Positions 39,196 to 48,626 of a DNA stretch of 64,000 bases are shown in pieces. Source of the DNA: Prochlorococcus sp. AG-363-A16 (lineage in GTDB: Bacteria; Cyanobacteriota; Cyanobacteriia; PCC-6307; Cyanobiaceae); contig QCFB01000001.1 in the NCBI GenBank assembly GCA_003280345.1, forward strand, positions 62,001 to 126,000. The letters are read 5' to 3'. Both the position numbers and the translations under genes were made by a program. Positions within the stretch are counted from its first letter, which is position 1; the number at the start of each line of letters is the position of its first letter. Under the pieces are notes generated by a model. It made no database searches and was not told where the DNA came from. It was given only the letters and a program-made list of their open reading frames with translations.

Positions 39196-40222
39196 GACTT
39201 GGTGTTGGAAGTGGAGGTGTTTGTGGTTGCAAACGACCTAGGATTGCTTCTAGTGACCTGGCTTTATTACTCATAACAGTATTATTTTGACGTCTCCATA
39301 GTGACCTTCCTACAAGTAATTCTTGTGTCCTATTTGTCCACCCGTTCTTCTCTAATAAATTACTAATTTTATCATCTTCATATGAGGTTTCTAATGCTAA
39401 ATTCTTTGATTCAGTAGTAAGAATATCTAAAATAATGGGCAATATATCTACAAGTCTTTGATCCCACATAGTATCTCTATAGATTTCAAATGACAATTTT
39501 TCTTCAAAGTTTGAGCGACATATTAAACCTGCTATTGCGCTTTTAGAATTAGAGGCATATGAAAAAAGAATACCTTCTGATGGATGATTTTGATTTAGTA
39601 AATCAGAGGTTTGTCGATCAAGTATTTGACGGAGATGCGATGATTCACCTGAATTTTCTAAGGGCCATAAATGCTGTACATTCCCACGTTTGAGCTGTTG
39701 CCATTCAAAACCATCAGGAAATTTCCTATTGCTTTGACTTTTAATTGTGTTATTGGGAGGTTCCCATATGTTTAATAGTTTTAGTGGTTGGAAGCCAAAT
39801 TCTCTTGTTAAGGCAACTTGGTCTAAATCATCTGCAGGGCATCGCATTAACCAACTGTTAGCGCGGCTGTTTTCTTGTTGAATGGCTTTTTCAATAAGAC
39901 ATCGTTTGATATCAGTTAAGCTGCATTCTTTTGGAGTCGTTAGGATTTCAGGGAATGAGAGTGCCCAACAAGTCCTGCGTTGATTTATGGGTTTAACAAT
40001 CGCAATCGAAACTAATTTATTTTTTTCAAGAGCTGTTAGGCAATATGGCTGCCTAGATTGAAGAAAACTAGGGAGATGGTTTTCTGCTTTTGCTAGCCAA
40101 CCACGTAAGAGCATTATTTGTAGCCATGCAAGACGATTTGATTGCTTGATAGAAGCAATCATTGTCATGTGGTTAGCGTTGAGCTGTTCCACCCTGATGG
40201 AGCTGCTGGATGCCTTGATCAA
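39182..40222 (-). CDS. GNAT-fold-like hypothetical protein
   Basis: 346 residues without a known family name. The layout hints at an acetyltransferase-like fold: KLVSIAIVKPI, ENSRANSWLMRCPADD and ALTREFGFQPLKLLNIWEPP, the last resembling the end of a GNAT domain, and a second similar half follows to about residue 300. No clear acetyl-CoA loop (Q/RxxGxG/A) is visible, so activity is uncertain. Start may be TTG 40222 or an ATG about 18 codons later. It overlaps ruvX by 14 bases. Confidence 0.6.
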   Translation of the reverse strand: MIKASSSSIRVEQLNANHMTMIASIKQSNRLAWLQIMLLRGWLAKAENHLPSFLQSRQPYCLTALEKNKLVSIAIVKPINQRRTCWALSFPEILTTPKECSLTDIKRCLIEKAIQQENSRANSWLMRCPADDLDQVALTREFGFQPLKLLNIWEPPNNTIKSQSNRKFPDGFEWQQLKRGNVQHLWPLENSGESSHLRQILDRQTSDLLNQNHPSEGILFSYASNSKSAIAGLICRSNFEEKLSFEIYRDTMWDQRLVDILPIILDILTTESKNLALETSYEDDKISNLLEKNGWTNRTQELLVGRSLWRRQNNTVMSNKARSLEAILGRLQPQTPPLPTPSLGRR

Positions 40223-40272
40223 GTTAATTGCAAGACCTTTTCTTAAATCTATCTATTTTTAGATGCATTTTG

Positions 40273-41451
40273 CTAGGTCTCTGTTTTTATTGGTCTTAAA
40301 AGGACAATAGGGGTTTGTTCATTTGCATTTCCTGCTGGGTTTTGCCTTAATGCACTTTTTAAAAACTTCTTGTTGCAATTTTTACTTGATGCCAGAATTT
40401 TCACACGTCCTAAATCATTGACATCTACAACTGCAACTTCGATTCCATATTGAATTGATAATTGTTCGCATATTGTCTTTGGCTTTTCTGGACCTAGAAC
40501 AATTGTTTGATCATATGGAGGTGTAGTACCAGTAATATCATCTATTAGCCTTGCTTGTGAACCTGCAAGTCGATAAAAGACACCCTTAATACCAATACAT
40601 TTCATCGCGATACCAACTATCCATGCAAATATAACTCTGCTTGGACCAACTATATTGATAAGAGTTTGAAGGCCACATGCTGTCGCTAAACTACTAGTAG
40701 GGTGAAATGCAGAGCATAAAATTCTTGTTAATATATTAGGTTTAATTGTGCTTGGATGAATATATCTTCCTTGTGTTATTGCTAATGGCGTTTCTCCGAT
40801 TGTAATAATATCGCCAGGACTAATGATTTCAGATATATAGTGATTAATTACATCATTTAAGTCATCAAGAGGTCCTAAAAGATGAGTCTTTACTGGTAGT
40901 ATCTGACATTTAGCTCCTTTTTTGAAATAAGCTTCTGCTTGTGTTATGGGTTTTGGTTGTTTTATAGGTACGAGAATTCCTTCTTTAAGTGATAATCTTC
41001 CAAATGGTCCATAATTTACCCAGTTGATTTCTAACCAAATATTTTCTGCAGCTTTTTTAAGCTCATCAGAGGCTTTATTCTCAAGGTGAACTTTTACTAA
41101 AGCTCTTGTTTTTGCCTTGCTTTTTACAATATATGCAGGCCAGTATCCGTCTTCTCTAGTTTGTTCATCTGAGTGATAAGGAGTGACACTAGTAGTTACT
41201 TTGATCTTCTTAACTGCTCTTTTCCCGAGAAGCACAGGCTTTACAGTAAGTTCAGGCACCATCACTTCTATTCTGTGATGTGGGTTGTAGATTTCTATCC
41301 AGCCAGAAAGTTCTTCCCCGAGCTCTGTTTCTTTTATTTCCCAGTCTAGGGTTTTAAGCAAAAGAGGTGATTTCGGCCTTAACTTGTGGTTTGTCTCAAG
41401 CCAAATAAGCCAAATAACAAGAACTAGAATTAAGAAATGAATTCCTTGCAT
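40273..41451 (-). CDS. Membrane-tethered CofE-like (F420-0:gamma-glutamyl ligase-type) protein
   Basis: One N-terminal membrane segment (FLILVLVIWLIWL) precedes a beta-rich region (to about 170) and a C-terminal region that resembles F420-0:gamma-glutamyl ligase, with SPGDIITIGETPLAITQGRY near residue 213 and later DDITGTTPPYD. Cyanobacteria of this type are not known to make F420, so the substrate is unknown. Length 392 aa. The family is conserved in cyanobacteria (from memory) but lacks an assigned reaction. Confidence 0.68.
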   Translation of the reverse strand: MQGIHFLILVLVIWLIWLETNHKLRPKSPLLLKTLDWEIKETELGEELSGWIEIYNPHHRIEVMVPELTVKPVLLGKRAVKKIKVTTSVTPYHSDEQTREDGYWPAYIVKSKAKTRALVKVHLENKASDELKKAAENIWLEINWVNYGPFGRLSLKEGILVPIKQPKPITQAEAYFKKGAKCQILPVKTHLLGPLDDLNDVINHYISEIISPGDIITIGETPLAITQGRYIHPSTIKPNILTRILCSAFHPTSSLATACGLQTLINIVGPSRVIFAWIVGIAMKCIGIKGVFYRLAGSQARLIDDITGTTPPYDQTIVLGPEKPKTICEQLSIQYGIEVAVVDVNDLGRVKILASSKNCNKKFLKSALRQNPAGNANEQTPIVLLRPIKTET

Positions 41452-41532
41452 AGTTGTAGTTGAATTCTGCAGTGTTCTTATGTTTAAAGCGTAAGTGGTT
41501 TGGAACTTTTGGCTTTAGATTTTTGGATATAC

Positions 41533-42147
41533 CTAAGGTAATGAAATCTTGTTGGGTTTTACCTGCCTAGGCTCTGCATATCCTTCTTTGGATGGCTCAC
41601 TGTTGTATTCGTTAAATGTTTTGATGCTGATGTTGAATGGAGGAGCTTCTACTCCTAATGCAGAGCTAATTGCTTTGTTGACTTTTTCAATACTCACTAA
41701 ACCATCTTCATCTAAAAGAACATTTCCTTTTCCATCAATTACGACTATTTGTGGAATATTGCCATGCCAATAAAAGGAGGGATCACTGGCATCTACAGTT
41801 GATTGACCTTGAAGCTCATCAGTTGTTAATGGTATTAGATCTATATTTGCCCCCCATACCAATTTGATGCCAGAGACAACAGGTGCAAAAGCTTTGCTGT
41901 ATGCACTGTCGTCTAAATAGAAAACAATCACACTCGTTCTTTGATTCCTCAGAGCTTCTGCAAGAGTTGTTGTTGGTGGGACTAGTGAACCATTTGCAGC
42001 ATATATTGGGAAAATATTACCGTCATAGCTATCTGTGTCCCTTGCTGCATTAACGGGGGATACAGCTAAGAGGAAGGCTATGACAATGGTAAAAATTGCA
42101 TGCCTCATATTAGCAATTGCTTGAGCCGTGAAAGTGACAATATTCAT
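41533..42147 (-). CDS. Thioredoxin-like thylakoid/lumenal protein
   Basis: A signal or membrane segment (HAIFTIVIAFLLAVSPVNA, residues 16-34) leads into a thioredoxin-like fold: SVIVFYLDDSAYSKAFAPVV takes the place of the WCxxC region but has no cysteines, then DLIPLTTDEL and IPQIVVIDGKGNVLLDEDG with the cis-Pro strand. A redox function is therefore unlikely. Cyanobacterial relatives have been linked to photosystem I accumulation, but I hold that link loosely. It follows DUF3685 on the minus strand after 31 bases. Confidence 0.7.
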   Translation of the reverse strand: MNIVTFTAQAIANMRHAIFTIVIAFLLAVSPVNAARDTDSYDGNIFPIYAANGSLVPPTTTLAEALRNQRTSVIVFYLDDSAYSKAFAPVVSGIKLVWGANIDLIPLTTDELQGQSTVDASDPSFYWHGNIPQIVVIDGKGNVLLDEDGLVSIEKVNKAISSALGVEAPPFNISIKTFNEYNSEPSKEGYAEPRQVKPNKISLP

Positions 42148-42178
42148 TTGGCAATGCTACAGGGAATAGTGATGAGAC

Positions 42179-43840
42179 TTAACTTCGACCTAGATTTCGC
42201 CCCATACCTTGTGCAATACCTCTTCCTATAAGCCCTATTGATCTTCCAATAACCTTTGTCAGTAAAACAACCATAAGACTTCCAATTCTACTTACGAGAG
42301 TTTGTAGTTGAGGGGCGATAGCATCTCTGGCTTCAACTAAAAGGGCAACTTGCTGTTGCCACCAACCTAATTGGCGCAGCTCATAATCTCTTGGCTCGGT
42401 AAGAAACTTAGGTTCGATATGGCCTTCTCTTAATACAAAAAGAAGCCTTTTGCTTTCATAAAGTTGTATTGGACGTTGAATTAGATTTTCCCACCTATTT
42501 TGGCTGTTTAATTGATTACGTAACCTTTCTAGCTCTCTTGTTGAGATCAACTTGGATTGAAGGAGGTAAGTTCTAAGTTCTGGCCACAAACCGCATGCTG
42601 CAATTACTTCAGAGCTGATTAGCTCTGCTGAACGTATTAACCAATTAACTAAAAGCATCTCAATATGAATTAGTGCTCTTGGATCATCTGGAGGCAAATT
42701 TTGACCATCCACTAAAGTGGGTTTAGATAGTAATAATGGCTCTAGTATTAGATTTGAATTTGGGAGTTCTTCATCGGTAGTAGATAAATCACACAGATCA
42801 ATTAGTTTTTCAACTACAGGAATAAGTTCGCCAGATATAGGAAGCCTTACATAGCTCCCCACCATTTCTCTTAGTGCTTCCTGACGAAGTTCTTGTTGTA
42901 GAGATAACCAAGTTTCATTTAATGAGCCATCAATTTCAGAAAAGTTACTTAATTTATGCAGGACATTATCTAATTGCTTTATTAGTGATTTAAGCAAATC
43001 AACTTGCCTAGCTTCATTAATCCCTTCTATTGCTAATAGTTTTCCCGTTGAATTGATTAAACCAGTTTCAACTGTTTCTTCTAAACGTTTGCGTATTGCC
43101 AACCATACTGCTTGGGAAGACTTTTCCTTAAGGTCAATACTCGTTCCGAAAATATATTTCTTAGATCTGCCTGAAGCTTCCGTCGCTAGTTCTTTGCCGA
43201 TGGATGAATAAGAATTCTGTTTTAGTGATTGTTTGGAAAATCTTATTGGCCCCCATAAAATTGAGATTAAAGCTTTTGCCGTTTTTAATTCTCTTTCCCT
43301 TCCATTTAATAGAAGTAAAGTTAAGATATTTGGAGATTGTTTTTCCCTTAACTCTTTTAACCTTTGGAGATCATTATCAATTTGTTGAGTACCACTAAGA
43401 AGAAGCCATTGACCTAGCCCCATTGGAGGTTGTGGATTAGATCTAACTCGTTGTGCTTGATTTTTTAGACGTACTACACGTCCTCCTTCAATCACAATTT
43501 TGATTGAATTATTTAAAGTTTTTAAATCAGGGTCTTGAAGAAGACCTGGACAATTAAATTGAAGTAATTCGTTAGTATTTAATGATAACTCACCAGGAAG
43601 TAGTAGTAAAACAGGAGATGGATACCAGTGATCTTGAAGCTTACGGAGTTCATTTTGTATTGCAATAGGCACTTCTACATTTTCTAAATACCAAATAACA
43701 AGAGATGGGTTTTGGGTTAAGCCCTTAATATGTAGTAAAACATCGACTTTCTGACCAGGAAGTTTAATTTGATTAGCTAGTGACTCTCCTAGAAGTTCAG
43801 GGGCCAGCAAGAGAATCTGTTTTGATGCCCCTTCAGCCAA
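42179..43840 (-). CDS. DUF3685 family protein
   Basis: 553-aa cyanobacterial protein of the DUF3685 family. The first 115 residues resemble a receiver-like alpha/beta domain (QILLLAPELLGESLANQI, LVIWYLENVEVP), without the phosphoacceptor pattern. The remainder is helical with no catalytic motif and ends in a hydrophobic helix (IGSLMVVLLTKVIGRSIGLI) that could contact a membrane. Function unknown. Confidence 0.72.
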   Translation of the reverse strand: MAEGASKQILLLAPELLGESLANQIKLPGQKVDVLLHIKGLTQNPSLVIWYLENVEVPIAIQNELRKLQDHWYPSPVLLLLPGELSLNTNELLQFNCPGLLQDPDLKTLNNSIKIVIEGGRVVRLKNQAQRVRSNPQPPMGLGQWLLLSGTQQIDNDLQRLKELREKQSPNILTLLLLNGRERELKTAKALISILWGPIRFSKQSLKQNSYSSIGKELATEASGRSKKYIFGTSIDLKEKSSQAVWLAIRKRLEETVETGLINSTGKLLAIEGINEARQVDLLKSLIKQLDNVLHKLSNFSEIDGSLNETWLSLQQELRQEALREMVGSYVRLPISGELIPVVEKLIDLCDLSTTDEELPNSNLILEPLLLSKPTLVDGQNLPPDDPRALIHIEMLLVNWLIRSAELISSEVIAACGLWPELRTYLLQSKLISTRELERLRNQLNSQNRWENLIQRPIQLYESKRLLFVLREGHIEPKFLTEPRDYELRQLGWWQQQVALLVEARDAIAPQLQTLVSRIGSLMVVLLTKVIGRSIGLIGRGIAQGMGRNLGRS

Positions 43841-43940
43841 AATCGTCTCCGAGAATTTCTTTTACCCAAGGTAACTAGTTATAAGCAAATACTCCAGTCC
43901 TTGACATCCTTAAATGTTCTGTTTTTTGATGATTGGCCTA

Positions 43941-44708
43941 TTAGGCAAAAAAGGTTTCAGTTGATGGTACATCTTGCATTTTCCCTTGGTTGATAGCTTT
44001 GGATGCTTCTTTCAGGTCAATAGCTCCTTCATAAAGAGCTCTACCAAGAATTACACCTTCAATTCCATAGTGCTCTAGCGACAAAAGCGAAAGCAGGTCA
44101 GCTATAGAGCCAACTCCTCCAGAAGCGATAACAGGGACGCTGCTCACCTCTGCTATTGCTCTCATAGCAAGTAAGTTTGGACCATTTAATGTTCCATCAG
44201 TGTCAATATCAGTTGTGATAATCGCTGCAATACCTGATTCTGAGAAACTCTTTGCCATATCAGTGGCATTTATTTCACTCTCTTTTACCCAGCCTCGAGT
44301 AGCGACTTTCCCTTTCTTTGAATCAATACCTAAAATTATTTTTCCTGGATTTGATTTGGCAATTTCTTTTACTAGTTCTGGTTCCTCAATCCCAATAGTT
44401 CCAAAAATCACGCGATTAACCCCATACTTTAGTAGTGACTCGGCTCGTTCTTTAGTACGAATTCCTCCTCCAACTTGTATTGGAATTTTTATCGCAGAAG
44501 TAATTTCTTGAATTATCGAATCATTTGTGGGTTCACCTGTTCGCGCTCCATCTAGATCAACAAGGTGTAGCCGACTAGCTCCTTCTTCTTGCCATTGAAG
44601 CGCTTGTTCTAAAGGATTACTGCTGAACTTAGTTACTTGGTCGTAATTGCCTTTATTCAGTCTTACGCAATTTCCACCAAGCAGATCGATGGCTGGTATT
44701 AACTCCAT
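43941..44708 (-). CDS. hisA: ProFAR isomerase (HisA)
   Basis: Histidine-synthesis isomerase with a (beta/alpha)8 barrel. Catalytic Asp residues are D8 in IPAIDLLGG and the Asp in TTDIDTDGTLNGPN near 132; phosphate-site motifs are QVGGGIRT near 80 and VIASGGVGS near 173. Length 255 aa is normal. Confidence 0.95.
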   Translation of the reverse strand: MELIPAIDLLGGNCVRLNKGNYDQVTKFSSNPLEQALQWQEEGASRLHLVDLDGARTGEPTNDSIIQEITSAIKIPIQVGGGIRTKERAESLLKYGVNRVIFGTIGIEEPELVKEIAKSNPGKIILGIDSKKGKVATRGWVKESEINATDMAKSFSESGIAAIITTDIDTDGTLNGPNLLAMRAIAEVSSVPVIASGGVGSIADLLSLLSLEHYGIEGVILGRALYEGAIDLKEASKAINQGKMQDVPSTETFFA

Positions 44709-44804
44709 GACTTAGGAAAGCTATTTTATTTAACCATCCTGCTTCGTATTAATTGAAATGTCTTTAGTATTTACGAGGATCAATAGTTTTGTGCGTTTTT
44801 AGCT

Positions 44805-45725
44805 TTGAAAATTCTTGTAATGGGAGGAACTCGTTTTGTTGGCAAGAGTCTTGTCAACAAATTGGCTTTAGGTGGTCATGAGCTCATTTTATTTACCCGT
44901 GGAAAACAAAGTGTTCCAGCTGGTGTAGAACATTTAAAAGGAGATCGTAAGGATGATGAAGCATTAAACCAACTTAATGGTCGTACCTTTGATGTAATTA
45001 TTGATAGTTCAGGTAGAAATCTAGATGATACTCAACGAGTAATAAATCATACAGGGATTCCATCTTATCGGCTTTTATATGTCAGTTCTGCTGGTGTCTA
45101 CAAAAGTTCAAATGAGTTACCTATAGACGAAAACTATGAGATAGATCCATTAAGTCGACATTTTGGCAAGGTCCAAACTGAATTATGGCTTGAGAAAGAG
45201 AAAATTCCTTTTACTAGCTTTCGCCCTACCTATATTTATGGACCAGGTAATTACAACCCTATTGAAAAATGGTTTTTCGACCGCATATCAAATAATCGCC
45301 CAATACCCCTTCCTGGACAAGGAAATACAATCACTCAACTTGGTCATGTAGATGACTTGGCTGAAGCGATGCTTTCTTCTTTAGAAGTTGATATAGCAAG
45401 AAATAGTATTTATAACTGCTCTAGTAATAAAGCAGTTACTTTTTTGGGAATTATAGAAGCAGCTGCTTTTGCATGCGGAAAAGATCCGGATTCAATAGAT
45501 CTACGTCCTTTTGACGCTTCTGGTTTAAATGAAAAGTCTCGTAAAGTATTTCCACTACGCCTTAGTAATTTTTTTACAGATATATCTCGCATTGAGCAGG
45601 AGCTTAGCTGGTCCCCTAAGTATGATTTAAAGTCTGGATTTATGGATAGTTATACAAATGATTATTTATTAAATGATAATGAATATGTTGATTACAGTAT
45701 TGATAAAATAGTACTTAATCTTTAA
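44805..45725 (+). CDS. NAD-dependent epimerase / CSP41-like SDR protein
   Basis: Extended SDR with the NAD motif MGGTRFVGKSL at residue 6. The catalytic Tyr-x3-Lys is not obvious: the region around 90-115 reads LLYVSSAGVYKS, then FGKVQTELWL, so the protein fits the CSP41-like atypical SDR group known in plastids and cyanobacteria for RNA-related roles. TTG start at 44805. The last 11 bases overlap the convergent pgsA. Confidence 0.82.
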   Translation: MKILVMGGTRFVGKSLVNKLALGGHELILFTRGKQSVPAGVEHLKGDRKDDEALNQLNGRTFDVIIDSSGRNLDDTQRVINHTGIPSYRLLYVSSAGVYKSSNELPIDENYEIDPLSRHFGKVQTELWLEKEKIPFTSFRPTYIYGPGNYNPIEKWFFDRISNNRPIPLPGQGNTITQLGHVDDLAEAMLSSLEVDIARNSIYNCSSNKAVTFLGIIEAAAFACGKDPDSIDLRPFDASGLNEKSRKVFPLRLSNFFTDISRIEQELSWSPKYDLKSGFMDSYTNDYLLNDNEYVDYSIDKIVLNL

Positions 45726-46236
45726 AATAACTAATTGCAGACTCTATAGCAACTATTAATGATATCCAATATATCCACCATCCAACTTCATGCATTTTAG
45801 TCGCATATATAACTCCTCCCCAATTAACAGGCCAAATCATTAGTAAAATGGACATAAATTGGAGAAGAGTTTTAAGTTTTCCACCTATAGATGCAGGGAC
45901 GCCATCTTTTTCTCTAGAACGTCTTAATGAGACAACTAACTCTCTTGTAACTATTAACCATATTGACCATATTGGTAAGACACCCTCGCTTCCTAACCAT
46001 ATCAATGGTGCAGAAATTAGGATTTTGTCTGATAGAGGGTCGAGTCTTGCTCCCCAACTGGTTCCACCCCCCGCTTTACGAGCAAGCTTGCCATCTGCAT
46101 AGTCAGTAAGCCCTGCAATAAGGAATAAGATCCATGCAAATTCAAAATTTCCAAAACACAAAGCAAGTATTAAGGGCAGGCCAGAAATTGCTCGTAAAAC
46201 TGTCAGTGCATTAGCCCAATACCTTAATGTGGACAT
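45715..46236 (-). CDS. pgsA: CDP-diacylglycerol-glycerol-3-phosphate 3-phosphatidyltransferase
   Basis: Membrane enzyme that makes phosphatidylglycerol phosphate, needed for thylakoid PG. The CDP-alcohol transferase motif D-G-x2-A-R-x8/9-G-x3-D-x3-D is visible as DGKLAR ... GARLDPLSD near residues 47-70. About four hydrophobic segments. Length 173 aa is normal. Its stop overlaps the end of the SDR gene by 11 bases. Confidence 0.92.
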   Translation of the reverse strand: MSTLRYWANALTVLRAISGLPLILALCFGNFEFAWILFLIAGLTDYADGKLARKAGGGTSWGARLDPLSDKILISAPLIWLGSEGVLPIWSIWLIVTRELVVSLRRSREKDGVPASIGGKLKTLLQFMSILLMIWPVNWGGVIYATKMHEVGWWIYWISLIVAIESAISYFKD

Positions 46237-46353
46237 GTTGGTTTTTCGTTGAGAGGGGCGAGTTCTGTTTTTGTATTCATATTCTTATAATTAAATCACC
46301 GATAATTTGCACTTACCATTCATTGATGCGATGGTATCAACCAACCAACTTTC

Positions 46354-46443
46354 ATGCCACCAATGACTCTTTTCTTACTTTTGGTTTTAGCTGGCTCTCT
46401 TATCGCTATGACCTATATCGTTCGCAGAATGGAGGGCAGTTGA
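46354..46443 (+). CDS. Possible single-pass membrane peptide (29 aa)
   Basis: A 29-residue frame with one hydrophobic helix (about residues 4-22) followed by a basic-acidic tail RRMEGS. The shape resembles small subunits of photosystems or cytochrome b6f, but I cannot match it to a known one. There is no in-frame start further upstream before a TGA at 46324. No clear ribosome-binding site. It lies in the 327-base gap between pgsA and the PCC-glutaredoxin gene, where nothing else is visible. Confidence 0.35.
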   Translation: MPPMTLFLLLVLAGSLIAMTYIVRRMEGS

Positions 46444-46563
46444 GCCTATAATCTTTTTCTTATCAATTGGTTTTTTAATTAGCCTTTCAGAGGATTTCAG
46501 AGAAAAAAATTTCTTTTCTATAAGGACTAGTTAATCAACCCCATTGCAAGAAGGCATTTTGAC

Positions 46564-47217
46564 TTGCCAACCCTTAATCTTTCCAATGATAACGAGTTAG
46601 TAATGCGCTCATTGCCCTTAAAGCTTGATCCAGGTAGCGACCTAAGAAAAACAATTGAGTTGGTCGGCCAAAATGAGAATTCATCTGGTTTTGTTCTTGG
46701 TGTTGTCGGTAACCTTGCCAGAGCAGCATTTCAATGCCCAGGCAAGTCAGAACCAACTGTTCTTGAAGGGAACTTAGAGATAATTACCCTCAATGGGATG
46801 TTTACACCAAATGGGGTTCATCTTCACCTAAGTCTTTCTGATAGTGACTGTCAAGTTTGGGGAGGTCATCTTGAGGAAGGCACTTTGGTTCTTAAAGGAG
46901 CAGATATTTTGGTTGGTTTATTGAATAGAGATGAAACTCATCCTTTAATTCCTGCTAAAAGTTCAAATAGTGAAAATCAGCGACTTGAAATTGCTGTTTT
47001 ACCAAATTGCCCATGGTCAGCAAGAGCCTTAAGAATGTTGAGATCATCAGATATCCCATATTTTGCCAAGACTGTAGACAATGATGATATTTATCAATCT
47101 TTTGTAAAAAGAAGTCAATCTTCTACTTTCCCACAGGTATTTATTGATGGCAACTTTGTAGGAGGATATGAGGACCTGGTTAGGCTTTTCTCATCTGGTG
47201 AAATTAGAAAGGTTTAA
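46564..47217 (+). CDS. PCC/DUF296 domain fused to a glutaredoxin-like domain
   Basis: Two domains: residues about 14-130 form a PPC/PCC (DUF296) domain with MRSLPLKLDPGSDL, GFVLGVVGNLARAAFQC, LEGNLEIITLNGMF and LHLSLSDSDCQVWGGHLEEG; residues about 150-217 form a glutaredoxin-like domain with CPWS in place of CPYC, then the cis-Pro strand TFPQVFIDGNFVGGYEDL. A single-cysteine CPxS site suggests a monothiol type that may bind Fe-S or glutathione. ATG at 46603 gives a PCC domain start; TTG 46564 would add 13 residues. Confidence 0.8.
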   Translation: MPTLNLSNDNELVMRSLPLKLDPGSDLRKTIELVGQNENSSGFVLGVVGNLARAAFQCPGKSEPTVLEGNLEIITLNGMFTPNGVHLHLSLSDSDCQVWGGHLEEGTLVLKGADILVGLLNRDETHPLIPAKSSNSENQRLEIAVLPNCPWSARALRMLRSSDIPYFAKTVDNDDIYQSFVKRSQSSTFPQVFIDGNFVGGYEDLVRLFSSGEIRKV

Positions 47218-47249
47218 GTTAGAATGAGATTGATACTTGATAGAATCTA

Positions 47250-47474
47250 GTGGCCCAGTATTGGGAATCTAAACCACCATGGTGTCAACCTTGGTCAATT
47301 GTATTAACTGGAGCAGTAATAATACTTGCCTGTTGGTTAATGATTAAAAATATAGTATTGACTTTATTTGTTTCTGCAGGTGTAATTATTTGGTGGTACT
47401 TGTTTTTGGTGATTGCACCTAACTTGTATGCAGAAACTTATCAGAGATATCCCTACAATGATACCAATGAATAA
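47250..47474 (+). CDS. Small two-helix membrane protein (DUF6737-like)
   Basis: 74 residues with two hydrophobic segments (IVLTGAVIILACWLMI and LFVSAGVIIWWYLFLVIAP) joined by a short turn, and charged ends. I associate this form with the cyanobacterial DUF6737 family; the name is from memory. GTG start at 47250, 32 bases after the PCC-glutaredoxin gene, so possibly co-transcribed. Confidence 0.65.
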   Translation: MAQYWESKPPWCQPWSIVLTGAVIILACWLMIKNIVLTLFVSAGVIIWWYLFLVIAPNLYAETYQRYPYNDTNE

Positions 47475-47676
47475 TTACAATTACTCTCTCTCGATAAGTC
47501 ACATTTATTTTTATCTTTTTGCAAATTATTTATATAATCAACAATCTTCACCATTATCATTACCTTTAAATGATATTAAGGCAATTGTCTTTTATCTTTT
47601 AGTTGCTTATTTCATTTTTACGTTTAACTATTTTGTTGACACCCTTTCATAGATTTGTTTCGATAACTGAATCAAA

Positions 47677-48567
47677 ATGACTTTTAATTTTCATATTCGT
47701 CCACTTAAAGATAGTGACATTCCATTGATAACTAAATGGTCAAGGAAAGAAGGTTTTGCTCCTGGAGCAGGTGACCTTGGTATTTATCGTCATACAGACC
47801 AGCAAGGTTTATGGGTAGGATCAATTAACAAAAAACCAATTGGTTGTATTGCTGGAGTTAAATATAATCAATCATATGGATTCATTGGTCTTTTTTTAGT
47901 TGTCAAAGAACATAGGGGTAATGGCTATGGTGTTGAACTTTGGAAACATGCAATTAATCATTTGATTGATTTGCCTTGCATTGGTCTTGAGGCAGCGCTT
48001 GATCGAGTAGAGGATTATTCTGGTTGGGGTTTTGTGCCTTCATCACAAACTACTCGTTGGCAATCTCTGAGTGATGACTGTAATCTAGATCAACAATTTG
48101 ACCTAGATAAAAGTTATGAAGGCCTACAAATACTTCAAGATGATCAAATCCCATCAAATGTAGTTCAAGCATATGATGAAACTAGAGAACCTAGTCCTAG
48201 ACCACATTTTTTATCTGATTGGTTACACCATCCAGCTGGCAAAGTCTTGGCCCTTGTTGATGGCAATGGTTCTTGCCATGGATTTGGCAGAATAAGACCC
48301 TGTCTGTTACGTAAAGGTGAAGGCTGGAGAGTTGGCCCCTTATTAGCAGATTCATCAGAACTTGCACTTTTACTACTTTCCAAACTAGTTAAAAAACATC
48401 CAGGTGTAGTTATTTTAGATTCTCCAGGATTAAATCCTCAAGCTTCACCTTTATTTGAAGCATGTGGTTTCAAAGCTACTTCTCAAACTCTAAGAATGTA
48501 TAGAGGGTATCAACCACCAATATCAATGAGTAATGTATACGGACTTGCATGCTTGGAACTTGGCTAA
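47677..48567 (+). CDS. GNAT family acetyltransferase with two domains
   Basis: N-terminal GNAT domain (to about 140): IRPLKDSDIPLITKW, GLFLVVKEHRGNGYGVELW with the acetyl-CoA loop RGNGYG near residue 80. The C-terminal half (from about 165) resembles a second, acetyltransferase-18-type domain, with KVLALVDGNGSCHGFGRIR and FEACGFKATSQTLRMYRG. Length 296 aa matches this two-domain type. Substrate unknown. Confidence 0.85.
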   Translation: MTFNFHIRPLKDSDIPLITKWSRKEGFAPGAGDLGIYRHTDQQGLWVGSINKKPIGCIAGVKYNQSYGFIGLFLVVKEHRGNGYGVELWKHAINHLIDLPCIGLEAALDRVEDYSGWGFVPSSQTTRWQSLSDDCNLDQQFDLDKSYEGLQILQDDQIPSNVVQAYDETREPSPRPHFLSDWLHHPAGKVLALVDGNGSCHGFGRIRPCLLRKGEGWRVGPLLADSSELALLLLSKLVKKHPGVVILDSPGLNPQASPLFEACGFKATSQTLRMYRGYQPPISMSNVYGLACLELG

Positions 48568-48626
48568 TATTTGATTGATTCCATTTGATTATTTACCATT
48601 TTGTAAATAATTGGGAGTTAAATTAC

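Noticed and set aside
46227-46451. 74-aa plus-strand frame over the 29-aa peptide
   Set aside because: Begins within pgsA on the other strand and has no domain-like pattern; the 29-aa frame in another phase is more hydrophobic and consistent.
47413-47652. 79-aa hydrophobic frame downstream of the DUF6737-like gene
   Set aside because: Starts inside that gene, low-complexity AT-rich composition, no recognisable domain and no ribosome-binding site; treated as noise.
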